NCBI RefSeq assembly: GCF_029958925.1
Contig: NZ_CP124616.1
Coordinates: 1,240,001-1,304,000, forward strand
DNA length: 64,000 nt
DNA from: Tropicibacter oceani
Lineage (GTDB): Bacteria > Pseudomonadota > Alphaproteobacteria > Rhodobacterales > Rhodobacteraceae
Direction of reading: 5' to 3'
Shown here: one piece after another, positions 1 through 9,085 of the stretch
Layout of the letters: each line of letters opens with the position of its first letter
Position numbering within the stretch: the stretch's first letter is position 1
Made by a program: the position numbers and the translations under genes
The notes under the pieces: model-generated
The model's database searches: none
What the model saw: only the letters and a program-made list of their open reading frames with translations
What the model was told of the DNA's origin: nothing

Positions 1-753
1 GAGGCTTGCGAGGAACAGCCGGTGGAGATCTCGCCGCGCCTGGCGCTCGAGGAGTTCGTCGAATGGGCGCATGGCTGGCGGCCCGAGCAGAACGGCGTAA
101 TGGTGCTCACGGCGCACAGCTCAAAGGGCCTTGAGTTCGACAATGTCGTCGTCTGCGATTGCGACTGGCTTCAGGGCTTGTCGATTACTGGCGCAGATCG
201 ACGGCTCTTCTATGTTGCCGCCACCCGCGCCCGATATAGCCTGAGCCTGACAACAGGGGGCTTCATGGCGCCGACGAGGCGGTTGATTTCGGGGGAAAGG
301 TCGGAGCACCTCTCGCCGCTCGATCTCAAGCCGCACCGACCTTCACTGGAAGCTCGAGCCAAGGCACCACTGATCCCCTGCTCTGTCCGGGATGTCTTTC
401 TGTCTTTCCCTGCCTGGGATGGGTGGGGGTGTAAATCCGACGAGGAGGACAGGCAAAAGACCAAGGCCGTCATTTCCAAGCTGAAGCCCAGTGATCGCAT
501 CCTGATCAAGAAAGACGAAGACCAGAAGGATCAAAATCCCTGGCATGTCTTTGCGCCGACCGAGAATGGGCTGCATCGGATCGGCAAGATGCAGAGAGGC
601 TTCTCGCCGCGTGTGGCCGGAGAAGAGTTCTATGCCGAGGTGTTTGCCCTCGTCTCATGGCGCAAGACCGACAGCGACGAAATTCAGCACGGCAAGATTT
701 TCCTCGATCAATGGTTCACTGTCATCCCCGAATGGAGGTCCATCGGCAGCTAA
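1..753 (+). CDS. UvrD-type helicase, C-terminal part (cut by window start)
   Basis: The reading frame is open to base 1, so the 5' end lies outside the window. The visible part starts in the second RecA-like domain of a superfamily 1 helicase. A motif V-like stretch (LTAHSSKGLEFDNVVV) and a motif VI-like stretch (RRLFYVAATRAR) are both clear. About 150 residues follow with no recognised motif. In UvrD/PcrA and RecQ-UvrD fusion proteins these motifs couple ATP hydrolysis to 3'-5' unwinding. Which N-terminal domain precedes them cannot be seen. It runs convergently towards the defence gene at 950 and may be the outermost gene of the same island. Confidence 0.75.
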   Translation, partial: EACEEQPVEISPRLALEEFVEWAHGWRPEQNGVMVLTAHSSKGLEFDNVVVCDCDWLQGLSITGADRRLFYVAATRARYSLSLTTGGFMAPTRRLISGERSEHLSPLDLKPHRPSLEARAKAPLIPCSVRDVFLSFPAWDGWGCKSDEEDRQKTKAVISKLKPSDRILIKKDEDQKDQNPWHVFAPTENGLHRIGKMQRGFSPRVAGEEFYAEVFALVSWRKTDSDEIQHGKIFLDQWFTVIPEWRSIGS

Positions 754-949
754 TACAATACGAAAAGGTTACTATGGCTTTGATGATGTGACCGCCCCCG
801 ACGGCATCTATGTCCCAAGGTTATGTCCCAAGGTGGATCTGCACTCGCGCAAAAGTAAAATTCCTTAAGATAACGTCGACTTTTGATGTCGCGCTGCCCG
901 CCTAAGGTACGGGCGTCGAAAGTCGGCTCACCGCCCTTCGGGCAAAAAT
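754..949. other. intergenic region between convergent genes, with a 13-bp tandem repeat and weak hairpins
   Basis: No gene is seen. A perfect tandem duplication of 13 bp (TATGTCCCAAGGT) lies at 809-821 and 822-834. A short GCCC/GGGC hairpin at 933-943 followed by AAAAATT could terminate transcription from either side. Confidence 0.5.
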
Positions 950-3736
950 TCAGTTCGCGAAGTGAGCAGATGGCAGCACTCTCACCATGATGGCATAGGT
1001 CTCCGGCGTCGAATTGTTGGCGAGGCGGAGGAGCGCGTCCTCAAGGCACCTCAAACGGTCCGTCATTCCCGAAATTTTTGCCTCCATGCGTCGCTGTTCG
1101 GCAGCGATCTGCCCTTCAATCATCTGGATCTGTTGCTGGTCCTGGATATTGCGTGAGCGCAAATTCTCGATGCTGAGTTGCTTCCACCGAACATATGTCT
1201 CGGTCTCAGACATCAGTATCTGCCTCCTTTCCGAAAAGGCAGCCGTAGCTTCCTCACGAAGCTCTCCAATGCGCAGGCGTTCCTCTCGGATCATCTCCCG
1301 TTCCAGTGCGGTCACAAATTTCTGGACATCGCGGAAAGGGGCGAGCGTTTTTTGAAGCTGACGGTTCGTTGTGGGTTTGCAATCTGCGCCAAGAAGGGCT
1401 CGAGCGATCTTGGCGGTGCCGACCTCGACGTCCCCGTCAGCGGCGACCAAGAGGCAGCGCGTCCCGATGGCGTCGGGGAACAGGGTGGAAATCCATCGAC
1501 GGTCTGAAAGGCGCCCCACGCGCACGGCAGGAACATCGTTTTCACGCACTCTAAGCTGCTTGTCCTTGAGTATCGAGGGCCGCCAAGTGCTGCGAACCAG
1601 AATCAGTGTTTTGCCAATCAGATCTGAAGACAGCTCGTCATCCGACAAGTGGACGCCGACCGGAATCGGCGAAACCTTCCCCGGTTCCAGTATGGCGGAT
1701 GCCTGACGGACCAAATCATCATGCAGGTCGTCACCGGTCGAAAAGAAACGTGCCCGTTTTCCGAGGCGATCCTTTGGCAGGACGACATCCTTTTTCGGCG
1801 GCTTCCCAAGTCGATCCCGGCGCCACCGAAAGACTTCGGATTCTCGCGTTGTCATCGCGCCGATCTTGTAAGGGCAATTCTCCAGAAGCGGCGGCAATGA
1901 CAGCGTTGCGACGGGCTCGCCATCGCTTGCTTTGAGAAAGCCGCCTTTCATAGCTCCGCTGACGTGCAACAACCGGAGCCAGGCGTTGCCAGCATTATCT
2001 GAGGCACGAATCCTTCCGACGATTTTGCCGAGGTCACCAGAAGTATCGGGCTGAGCGGACGCAAAACCCTCGCCCGACTGATCCAGCCCGAAGGAAAGTT
2101 CGCTCTTCAGTTCAGAGGCGGCCTGCCTGAAACTTGCCCGACCAGCCGCTGCATCTGTGATGATCCTGTCGATACGCTGGGCCAAGGCTTCATCGAGGTA
2201 GGGCAAGGGATGTTCGAAGACATCGAGGAGGTCGAGGGCCTCCAGAACCCGCTCATCTGCTGAACCGGTAACGACCATGCGCCATATGCCGATCGTGCCC
2301 ACGGTCCGGTCTTTCATGTAGGCACTCAACCCGCCAGAACGCAGGCGGTCGAGGCGGCCGATCAGCTGGTCGATGCGCGAGGCCTGCCAAGGCAGGTTGT
2401 AGAAGACCATGTCCGCGGCGAAGTTGTGCAGGTTGAGGCCTGCCTCGACAAACTCTTCCATGATCAGGACCGTTGCCTGGCTCTGGACGGCGCCCACGAC
2501 ATCCACCAGATCGGTGTTGTGGCGACCACGCATGGTTGCGATCCCGCGCTCCGAGAGGTGCGGGAACATGTCTGACAGGCGCCGTTCAAGCATGTCGACG
2601 GTGGGGGTGTCGCCCGCGACGATGATGATGCGCCGCTCTTTATCTTTGTGCCAATAGCCGAGCAACACGTCGCACAGGTCGTCGAACAAAGCGTTGCCGG
2701 GATTGCGCGACAGGGTGGTTTCCACCTCGTCACGTAAATCCGGGTGCGCGGAGAAGGACCGGTGGCGCAGCACGTCACGCAGGCTTGATCCTGCACGGAA
2801 CATCTGACGGCACTGCAACCATGGCGCCGACTCAATCGGGTTTTCCCCGCCGTCGCGACACGCCGCGTTTTGCAGCATGATCTTAGGCATCTCGGCGTCG
2901 GAAGGCGCGGTTCGGACCGTGTAGACCTTTCGCGTCGGCGCAATGCCGGGCCATTGGCTCCGCGTCTGGCGCAGGATTCGGCGATCCGCCGCGAAGGCAG
3001 TCCTGTACGCCGAGGCAGTGAGCGTGCCGTCAGAAACGCGCGCCTGTGCCGCAGCGGCGTCTTCGGCAAGAAACTCCAGCGGCTCGCGGCCGAGGAGATT
3101 GGCGATTTCCGAGCGTTCCGGCTCGATAGCGCCGATGACTGCCCGTGCCCATGCAGGATTTCCCAGACGCGGCGTTGCCGTCAGCAGAAGGACATGTCGG
3201 AACCGTTGTGCGTCGCGCCGCTCACGGCACAGGCTGGAAAGGAATGCCGCGTCGTCGAGGTTCATGGCGTGGATCTCGTCCACGATGAGCATATCATAGT
3301 CATCCGGGGACGGGCGTGCCGGTTGCCTGCGGACCATGTCAGCCTTGATCAGGTGGACATAGCCTTCGCCTTCGGGATGCTCCTGCTCTTCTTCTGCGTC
3401 TGTCTGGATGCGGGCCGCTATGTGGCCGCGCGCCGAAAGCTCGACCTGCCACTGGTAGCAGATACGCTCAGGTGCCACGATTGCGACCCTCAAGGATGGA
3501 TCGCGCCTGCGCAGGATGTTGAGGATCATCAAGGCCTGTACCGTCTTTCCCATGCCGACCTCATCGGCAAGCAGGTGGCGGATTTCCGTGTCTGCAAGGA
3601 TTCGACGCAGGTTTTGAATCTGATGCGGGTAGGGGTCCGCCGCGACGCCGAGGGCGCCACCCATCTCCCAAGACTCGGCTGCGATCAGGCGTTCGAGGGC
3701 GTGAAAGCCGGACTGGGCAAGGTGAAAGCTATTCAT
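950..3736 (-). CDS. SNF2/RapA-type DEAD/DEAH helicase (DrmD-like candidate)
   Basis: This is a 928-residue superfamily 2 ATPase predicted to move along or remodel DNA. The first RecA domain has a Walker A motif at about residues 58-65 (DEVGMGKT), a DEIH box (LIVDEIHAMN) and motif III (LLLTATPR). The second carries a motif VI-like stretch (DQLIGRLDRLR). The last 150 residues look like coiled coil, rich in E, R, Q and I. I chose the ATG at 3736 because it overlaps the stop of the upstream gene as ATGA. A longer frame reaches 3838 but runs inside that gene. Class 1 DISARM also has an SNF2-like helicase, DrmD, and drmA/drmB lie nearby, so DrmD is a reasonable but unproven label. RapA/HepA-like is the alternative. 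Confidence 0.8.
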   Translation of the reverse strand: MNSFHLAQSGFHALERLIAAESWEMGGALGVAADPYPHQIQNLRRILADTEIRHLLADEVGMGKTVQALMILNILRRRDPSLRVAIVAPERICYQWQVELSARGHIAARIQTDAEEEQEHPEGEGYVHLIKADMVRRQPARPSPDDYDMLIVDEIHAMNLDDAAFLSSLCRERRDAQRFRHVLLLTATPRLGNPAWARAVIGAIEPERSEIANLLGREPLEFLAEDAAAAQARVSDGTLTASAYRTAFAADRRILRQTRSQWPGIAPTRKVYTVRTAPSDAEMPKIMLQNAACRDGGENPIESAPWLQCRQMFRAGSSLRDVLRHRSFSAHPDLRDEVETTLSRNPGNALFDDLCDVLLGYWHKDKERRIIIVAGDTPTVDMLERRLSDMFPHLSERGIATMRGRHNTDLVDVVGAVQSQATVLIMEEFVEAGLNLHNFAADMVFYNLPWQASRIDQLIGRLDRLRSGGLSAYMKDRTVGTIGIWRMVVTGSADERVLEALDLLDVFEHPLPYLDEALAQRIDRIITDAAAGRASFRQAASELKSELSFGLDQSGEGFASAQPDTSGDLGKIVGRIRASDNAGNAWLRLLHVSGAMKGGFLKASDGEPVATLSLPPLLENCPYKIGAMTTRESEVFRWRRDRLGKPPKKDVVLPKDRLGKRARFFSTGDDLHDDLVRQASAILEPGKVSPIPVGVHLSDDELSSDLIGKTLILVRSTWRPSILKDKQLRVRENDVPAVRVGRLSDRRWISTLFPDAIGTRCLLVAADGDVEVGTAKIARALLGADCKPTTNRQLQKTLAPFRDVQKFVTALEREMIREERLRIGELREEATAAFSERRQILMSETETYVRWKQLSIENLRSRNIQDQQQIQMIEGQIAAEQRRMEAKISGMTDRLRCLEDALLRLANNSTPETYAIMVRVLPSAHFAN

Positions 3737-6672
3737 GAAAGGCCAACATTCGTCATCGCGCGATAGCGCAGGGCCGCGTATCGCACGGCACGCGCAGTGA
3801 AGCGGTCCGCGCCGAAGCGCAGCAGTCTGCCCCGCCATTCCGTGTCGTCCATTACGCGTTCCGGGGCGAGGAAAAGGTACAACATGGCACGCAGGTCCGC
3901 GGGCGTGATCCAGCGCCCGCTTCGGGACTGAACGTCCACATGACTGGAAACCAAGGCGGCGATCAGGTCGTCCAGATGGCTGGATTCATATGGCAGCCGT
4001 TCGAGGCTCTCCGCACGCAGCGAGGGCAGTACGAGGGCGGACAACTCGGGGAGGCGCGCCGCTTCACGGGCGCGGGCAACGAGTTTCTGCCAGCTGCCAT
4101 CAGCATTTCCCGCATCGAATTCGAGTTCAGCTGCGCCATTGGACACCGCTTTCTCAGATAGACGCTCCCACGCATCAATGACAGCATCGTCCATTTCCGG
4201 CCACATCTCCCCGTCGGGAATGACGACAAGGTCCGGCGCGGGCAACATTCGGCGGAAGCACTCTTCAAGATATCCGGCGAGTTCGTGCCTCTGATCGTCA
4301 CCCAGTGGCGAGAAGGCTGTCGTTCCACAGACCAGATCGGCCCGCATCGCTTCGGTAACCAGCCGTCGATGGAAGCCTGTTCCCAGTCCTCGACAGGACT
4401 TTTCCGTTTTCATCCACAGATCACCGCACAGCGCGGCCACGAGCCGATCTTCGAGTTTTCGGCGGGCGCTGGATCGGAGACCTTCGCCCATTGCCGTTCC
4501 GGTCGAGGCAAGACACCAGCTGAGGTAGGCTTCAATGCCTTCAGTAAGGCCATGTGTGTTACCGTAGGTGTCCGCGACGCGCGTGATTTGACCCGCTTCG
4601 GCCTGGGGGATAATGTCGAGCACCGTGCCCGCTTCAGGTTCCACCAGAATGCAACTGCGCAAGGCGCCATCGCTTCCACCGGCCGGACGGAGAAGACCAT
4701 ATCCCGAAGACATGGCCGCGGACTGCATCGCGCCCGGACTGAACACCATGCAGGATGTCACGGGGTCGCAGGCGAGTGTCTCACGCGGTTCATGGCCTTC
4801 AGTGGTCCATCTTCCGCTACTGCGATCATATTTCCACTCTGGTTCCGGAGCCGCCAGTGCCCAGGCTTTGGTGTCCAGCCCCGTTGCGCAGACCTGAAGG
4901 CGTGCATGCATCCCGCCACCGGTCCAAAGACGGGCGGCGGTCCGGATGTCGGAAAATTCAGGGCGGTCGAAAGCTATTCTGAGGGGCGAGCTCGGCGCGC
5001 GGATGCGTACGGTATTGGATTGGCCATCACTGGCACTGAATGTGATGTCGAGTTCGACATCGTGCAGGGTGATCGGGGTCGAAAGATGCAGCGCCCCGGC
5101 GCCACGCGCGATTTCCGCGAGACCGATCCCATCCGGTTGAAGTGAAAGGCTTACGGGAGCTGGAGGTTCGATTTCGCGAAAAACCAGGTCGATCTGCGCA
5201 ACCTTGGACGTGTCGAGCGGCGACAGCGTCCAGATACCCTCAGTCATCGGCAATACTTGCCATCGATCATCGGCCAGTCGGAACTCGATGCTGGCTGCTT
5301 GGTCGAGGCGCTCCGCAAGGATTGTAACCGGTGTCCTCGGGTGCGCCTGTACCGGCCGTCCCATGGCTTGGCTGACCGTGGAACCATCGTGGCGAAGGGT
5401 CAGGCCGCCGAGAAATTCGAGGAATGGTTCGGCTTCGACGTGGATGCCATGCCGAGCCAATACGGCATTGCCCTTCGGCGTTCCGCTCGTGAAGTGATAA
5501 AGGCCATCCCCCCACTCATCGAGGGCCAGTCCGTCGAGAACCACCTCGTAAAACGGGACGCCGGGGGTCACCTTGTCCGTGGGTCTGATCTGCGACTGAT
5601 AGCCGTCGTCGCCTTCGTCTCGGAACAGCAATCCCGGCGCGGGAGTGATGACAGCTTCCAGCCAGTCCGGGACCTCGATCTCGTTGATCTGCGGGTGGGG
5701 GACATCTCCGATTGGACGTCCGATGAAGACAGCATCACCGCAGAGGAAACGCTCAAGAGTTGTGGATCGCGCACCGACGGTGACCATCAATGTCGACAGG
5801 GGGACTGCGACTTCTGACTTGACGGCTTCGAGTTCAGCAGGGGTCAGGCTCGGTCCTCGAGCGCTCAGACCGCGGGCTTCGGCATCATCGAGAAGAAGTT
5901 CGTAGGTCGCCTTGGGAAGGTTACCCACTCCCTGATGTTGCGCAAGGCGCCTCGCCCGGACGGCGCGTTCGAGCCGCCTGACCTCGCTTTCGGACCGCAA
6001 GTCGTTGGTGAGCCGCTGCAGGAAGCCGGATTCCATTCCCAGATCACCAGTCCGGCCCGAAACCAAGTGGCCGATGACCGCCAGCGCAAGGTGGTCGTCC
6101 TGAAGCCAGGATTCCAGCCTTCGCGAACCGAAGCCTCGGGCAAGATCCCGCAGGCCAGGCAGCGTGGCGCGGGTGACGCTCAGGCTGCGCGTCTGGCTGA
6201 GGAACTCCCTGACAAGCCGTGCCAAAGGTCCATGGACCTCACGAGGAACCATTGCGTTTCGGACTGGCCATGCAAGATGCGGGAAGGCTGAGGACCATGC
6301 GTCATCAAATGGTCGCGCAGTTCCGAACCGTCTCGCGCATTCCCGGAAAAGGTCGGAGATTACGTTTCGTTGGGGAATTGGTATATCGACCTTGATTGCT
6401 GACTCAACCAATGGCCAGAAATCGGTCCCGGTTCCCCTGTATTCATAGCCTATCTCGGTCACGACAACGGAAAGCGACAGCGCGAAGTCCTGCCACGCGT
6501 GCTTGGTGAACTGGTGCAACCCGGCCCGATGGCTGACAAGGTTCAGCAATTGCTCGATTTTGTCGCGGGGGAAGCCGTGCTCGATCAGGTAAATGGTTCC
6601 ACCATCCCGCTGCCGGGACAGGTCTGAAAAAATCTGCGCCAGCAGATTCTCACTGGCAAACAAGTCATTCAT
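3733..6672 (-). CDS. large protein of unknown function coupled to SNF2-type helicase
   Basis: This 979-residue protein matches no family I recognise. The N-terminal 200 residues are mostly helical, with a conserved-looking tract (FPHLAWPVRNAMVP) near residues 130-145. Residues of about 400-620 look beta-rich with many short hydrophobic/polar alternations. The C-terminal 300 residues are helical again. No Walker motif, nuclease motif or membrane segment is visible. Its stop overlaps the start of the SNF2-type helicase by 4 bp, so the two are probably translated together and may form a complex. The start lies 106 bp from the divergent UvrD-like gene. Its size and position are reminiscent of accessory DISARM proteins of unknown function such as DrmE, but I see no sequence basis for that name. 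Confidence 0.85.
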   Translation of the reverse strand: MNDLFASENLLAQIFSDLSRQRDGGTIYLIEHGFPRDKIEQLLNLVSHRAGLHQFTKHAWQDFALSLSVVVTEIGYEYRGTGTDFWPLVESAIKVDIPIPQRNVISDLFRECARRFGTARPFDDAWSSAFPHLAWPVRNAMVPREVHGPLARLVREFLSQTRSLSVTRATLPGLRDLARGFGSRRLESWLQDDHLALAVIGHLVSGRTGDLGMESGFLQRLTNDLRSESEVRRLERAVRARRLAQHQGVGNLPKATYELLLDDAEARGLSARGPSLTPAELEAVKSEVAVPLSTLMVTVGARSTTLERFLCGDAVFIGRPIGDVPHPQINEIEVPDWLEAVITPAPGLLFRDEGDDGYQSQIRPTDKVTPGVPFYEVVLDGLALDEWGDGLYHFTSGTPKGNAVLARHGIHVEAEPFLEFLGGLTLRHDGSTVSQAMGRPVQAHPRTPVTILAERLDQAASIEFRLADDRWQVLPMTEGIWTLSPLDTSKVAQIDLVFREIEPPAPVSLSLQPDGIGLAEIARGAGALHLSTPITLHDVELDITFSASDGQSNTVRIRAPSSPLRIAFDRPEFSDIRTAARLWTGGGMHARLQVCATGLDTKAWALAAPEPEWKYDRSSGRWTTEGHEPRETLACDPVTSCMVFSPGAMQSAAMSSGYGLLRPAGGSDGALRSCILVEPEAGTVLDIIPQAEAGQITRVADTYGNTHGLTEGIEAYLSWCLASTGTAMGEGLRSSARRKLEDRLVAALCGDLWMKTEKSCRGLGTGFHRRLVTEAMRADLVCGTTAFSPLGDDQRHELAGYLEECFRRMLPAPDLVVIPDGEMWPEMDDAVIDAWERLSEKAVSNGAAELEFDAGNADGSWQKLVARAREAARLPELSALVLPSLRAESLERLPYESSHLDDLIAALVSSHVDVQSRSGRWITPADLRAMLYLFLAPERVMDDTEWRGRLLRFGADRFTARAVRYAALRYRAMTNVGLS

Positions 6673-6778
6673 CTTTTCATTTCGTCACGCAGACGCCAAT
6701 AATGGTGCTACATGCTTGAAGCGGTTCGCGGTGATTTTCAATAGGCATGTCATTACTTTAGGTCGAGTACAACGCGGA
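6673..6778. promoter_or_regulatory. divergent promoter region between modules A and B
   Basis: This 106-bp spacer separates two divergent operons and must hold promoters for both. It is more AT-rich than its surroundings (for example GTGATTTTCAATAGG near 6731-6745). No confident -35/-10 pair was identified. Confidence 0.45.
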
Positions 6779-9085
6779 ATGCAAAACACAGGTGTCGACA
6801 CGGTAGACGCTCTCGTCCCCGGTCAGAAGCTCGCCGCGCAGCTGCGCAGGGATGTCCATGATCTGGGAGCAGTGCCGACTTCCCGGGCAATCGCGGGTCT
6901 CAAGGCGGTTGCCGTCGCTGACGGTATGACCGGGTCGGCAGCAGAGCAGCAGGCTCAGGCTGTTGTTTCTGCCCTGATGGCGTGTGGTGATCTCGGATCC
7001 GGCAAGTCATACGGCGACAGGGTTCTGGTCAAGCGACGATCGGTGGCGGTGCTCGTTCAAGGAGGCCGATGCGTCCTCCTTGGGGGCGATCCCTTACAGG
7101 GTGAGGCTCACGGATTGTTGCGGTCGACTGATCTCATCCCGTCCGATGTCACCAGTTTCCTGGATTGGGTCGGTGAGGTTTCCGAGGCTGATATTGCCAG
7201 GCTCTGGCAAGTTCTCGATGCAGGCGTCTGGCCGTTGGGCGAGATCACCTCTGACGCAGCAACCCGCTTGCTGTGCGGTGCAGGCATCGTGCCGGAGCAG
7301 CCGATTGCCGGTGAGGCATCAGCTTGGCTCAGGGAGTATTTCCCCTTGCCCCGGACGGGAGAGAGCGCCGCAGATCCGTCGCAAACGGCAGTCATTGAGC
7401 GTCCGTCAAGCGCACGGCAAATTGTTACCGCTGGGCCAGGCAGCGGCAAGACGCATACGGCAACGGAACGGGTCATCCACCTGGTAAAGCAGGGCGTTCC
7501 TCCGGCTGGCATTCGGCTCATCACCTTTACCAGGGTCGCAGCGGAAGAAGTCGGACGTCGTGTATCGAGCGCCTTGGCTGAATTCACCTACTCCGGTGGT
7601 GTCACATGCGGGACGATCGACTCGCTTGCGTGGAACCTTGTGACCACGCTTGGGAATGCACCCCGCGGTGGACATGAGCGGATAATCCGTGTCGCACGAA
7701 AGGCGGTGTCGGACGGCGAGCAGGCGATGCTGGATCTGCTGGCAGGCATTTCCCATCTGGTGATCGACGAAGCACAGGACATCGTCGGAGAGCGGCGCGT
7801 ATTCTGTCGCGCTCTGATCGACGCGTTGCCAGAGAGCGTCGGCGTGACGATTCTGGGGGACGGAGCACAGGCGATCTACGGAACGTGGGCCGGTGACAAA
7901 GAGAGCAGCGGCTCGCTCCATGCCGAGCTCAGAGATTTATCCGGTTGGGAAAACCGTTCCCTGACGGCAAACCACCGGACGAAATCGCTTGGCTTGCGAC
8001 AGTTCTTTGGACAGGCGCGGGCGCTGCTCGAGTCTGACAGCGATCCTCGTGCGACCTATCTCGAGATTCGGGGAATGCTCGAAGAGGTTGCGACAGACGC
8101 GAATGTGAGCCTGACCGGACCGGTTTTCCCTTGGCGGGACGACAGCCTGATCCTGTTCCGGGGCCGCGCCGCAACCGAGGCCGCGTCGGTTCGACTTACG
8201 CGTTCCGCGCGGGTGCACAGACTGAAGCTGTCGGGCCAAACCAGTGTTTGCGATCCACTGGTTGGCGCGATCTGTGCTGGGCATGGCTCCGGTGCAGCAA
8301 TCCGCCTCGAGCATGTGCGACGGCGACTTGCAGACCTCCATCCGGCTCCGTTGGGATTGATCGAAGAGGACGTGCTGGCGGACCTTCAGTCCCTCGGGAA
8401 TGGTCATACGCCCCGTCTTCAGGACATTGCTGACGCGGTCGAACGGGAGCCGGTGGGGCACACACGGGATCATGTCGGCACCGCAGGTCCACTGCTGGGT
8501 TCCATTCATGGTGCGAAGGGACGGGAAGCCTCGAACGTGCTCCTCATGCTGCCTCCAGTTCCGATCGGCGACGATGTCGACTGGCTGGAGGAAGCCCGCG
8601 TCCTGTTCGTCGGGGCAACACGGGCATCGACACATCTGTACCTGGGCAAGGCACAGCCGGGGTTGGTCCGCCCCGGCAAGAACGGCAGCAGATGGTTGCG
8701 TGGCAACGGTGGTGGCCTTCTTTTGTCCGGATCGGAGGGACTTCGGGCTCTCGACGGTCTCGCCCCAGCGTTGTCCGTCTGGGAGGCTGGTTTCCGGCAA
8801 CCGAATTGCTCATTTCGTCGGGTCGGAACTGGAGAGGAAACGCCCTGGCATCTCGTCACGGACGGCGGCGACCTTCTGGCTCAAGTCGATGGCCTGTTGA
8901 CCGATGACCTCGATCACATCGAGGCCACCCGGGGAGGCCTCGCACCCGGAACCTTGCGCGTGGTCGGAGCTACAACAGTGGTTGACCGTCGGAAAGACGG
9001 CAGAATTCAAGCGGTGACCTTGCTGCCGGTGCTTCAGGGCGTCGTGCAGGGTACAGGGAAGAGGGACAATCAAGTTGACCAGTAA
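6779..9085 (+). CDS. UvrD-like superfamily 1 helicase
   Basis: This is a 768-residue SF1 helicase. About 210 residues of unknown N-terminal sequence precede motif I (TAGPGSGKTH, residues about 217-226). The order then follows UvrD: Ia (ITFTRVAAEEV), II (LVIDEAQDI), III (ILGDGAQAIYG), IV (LTANHRT), V (SIHGAKGREASNV) and VI (RVLFVGATRAS). The last 130 residues are unassigned. I chose the ATG at 6779. The frame extends to 6593, but that part overlaps the divergent gene and has no good ribosome site. The 3' end overlaps drmA by 11 bp, so it belongs to the drmA-drmB operon. A UvrD-like helicase is not part of the standard DISARM gene set, so here it is either a new partner or a replacement for the missing drmC. 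Confidence 0.85.
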   Translation: MQNTGVDTVDALVPGQKLAAQLRRDVHDLGAVPTSRAIAGLKAVAVADGMTGSAAEQQAQAVVSALMACGDLGSGKSYGDRVLVKRRSVAVLVQGGRCVLLGGDPLQGEAHGLLRSTDLIPSDVTSFLDWVGEVSEADIARLWQVLDAGVWPLGEITSDAATRLLCGAGIVPEQPIAGEASAWLREYFPLPRTGESAADPSQTAVIERPSSARQIVTAGPGSGKTHTATERVIHLVKQGVPPAGIRLITFTRVAAEEVGRRVSSALAEFTYSGGVTCGTIDSLAWNLVTTLGNAPRGGHERIIRVARKAVSDGEQAMLDLLAGISHLVIDEAQDIVGERRVFCRALIDALPESVGVTILGDGAQAIYGTWAGDKESSGSLHAELRDLSGWENRSLTANHRTKSLGLRQFFGQARALLESDSDPRATYLEIRGMLEEVATDANVSLTGPVFPWRDDSLILFRGRAATEAASVRLTRSARVHRLKLSGQTSVCDPLVGAICAGHGSGAAIRLEHVRRRLADLHPAPLGLIEEDVLADLQSLGNGHTPRLQDIADAVEREPVGHTRDHVGTAGPLLGSIHGAKGREASNVLLMLPPVPIGDDVDWLEEARVLFVGATRASTHLYLGKAQPGLVRPGKNGSRWLRGNGGGLLLSGSEGLRALDGLAPALSVWEAGFRQPNCSFRRVGTGEETPWHLVTDGGDLLAQVDGLLTDDLDHIEATRGGLAPGTLRVVGATTVVDRRKDGRIQAVTLLPVLQGVVQGTGKRDNQVDQ

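Noticed and set aside
754-949. Left end of the Tn7-like element, suggested by TGTCCC at 811 and 824 and TGTCG at 887
   Set aside because: Spacing (13 and 63 bp) does not match the 20-22-bp spacing at 27417-27493, and no common terminal sequence with the right end was found.
950-6672. Dpd (7-deazaguanine DNA modification) system, suggested by an SNF2-like helicase beside large unknown proteins
   Set aside because: No DpdA-like transglycosylase, queuosine-pathway gene or PLD nuclease is present, while drmA and drmB are clear.
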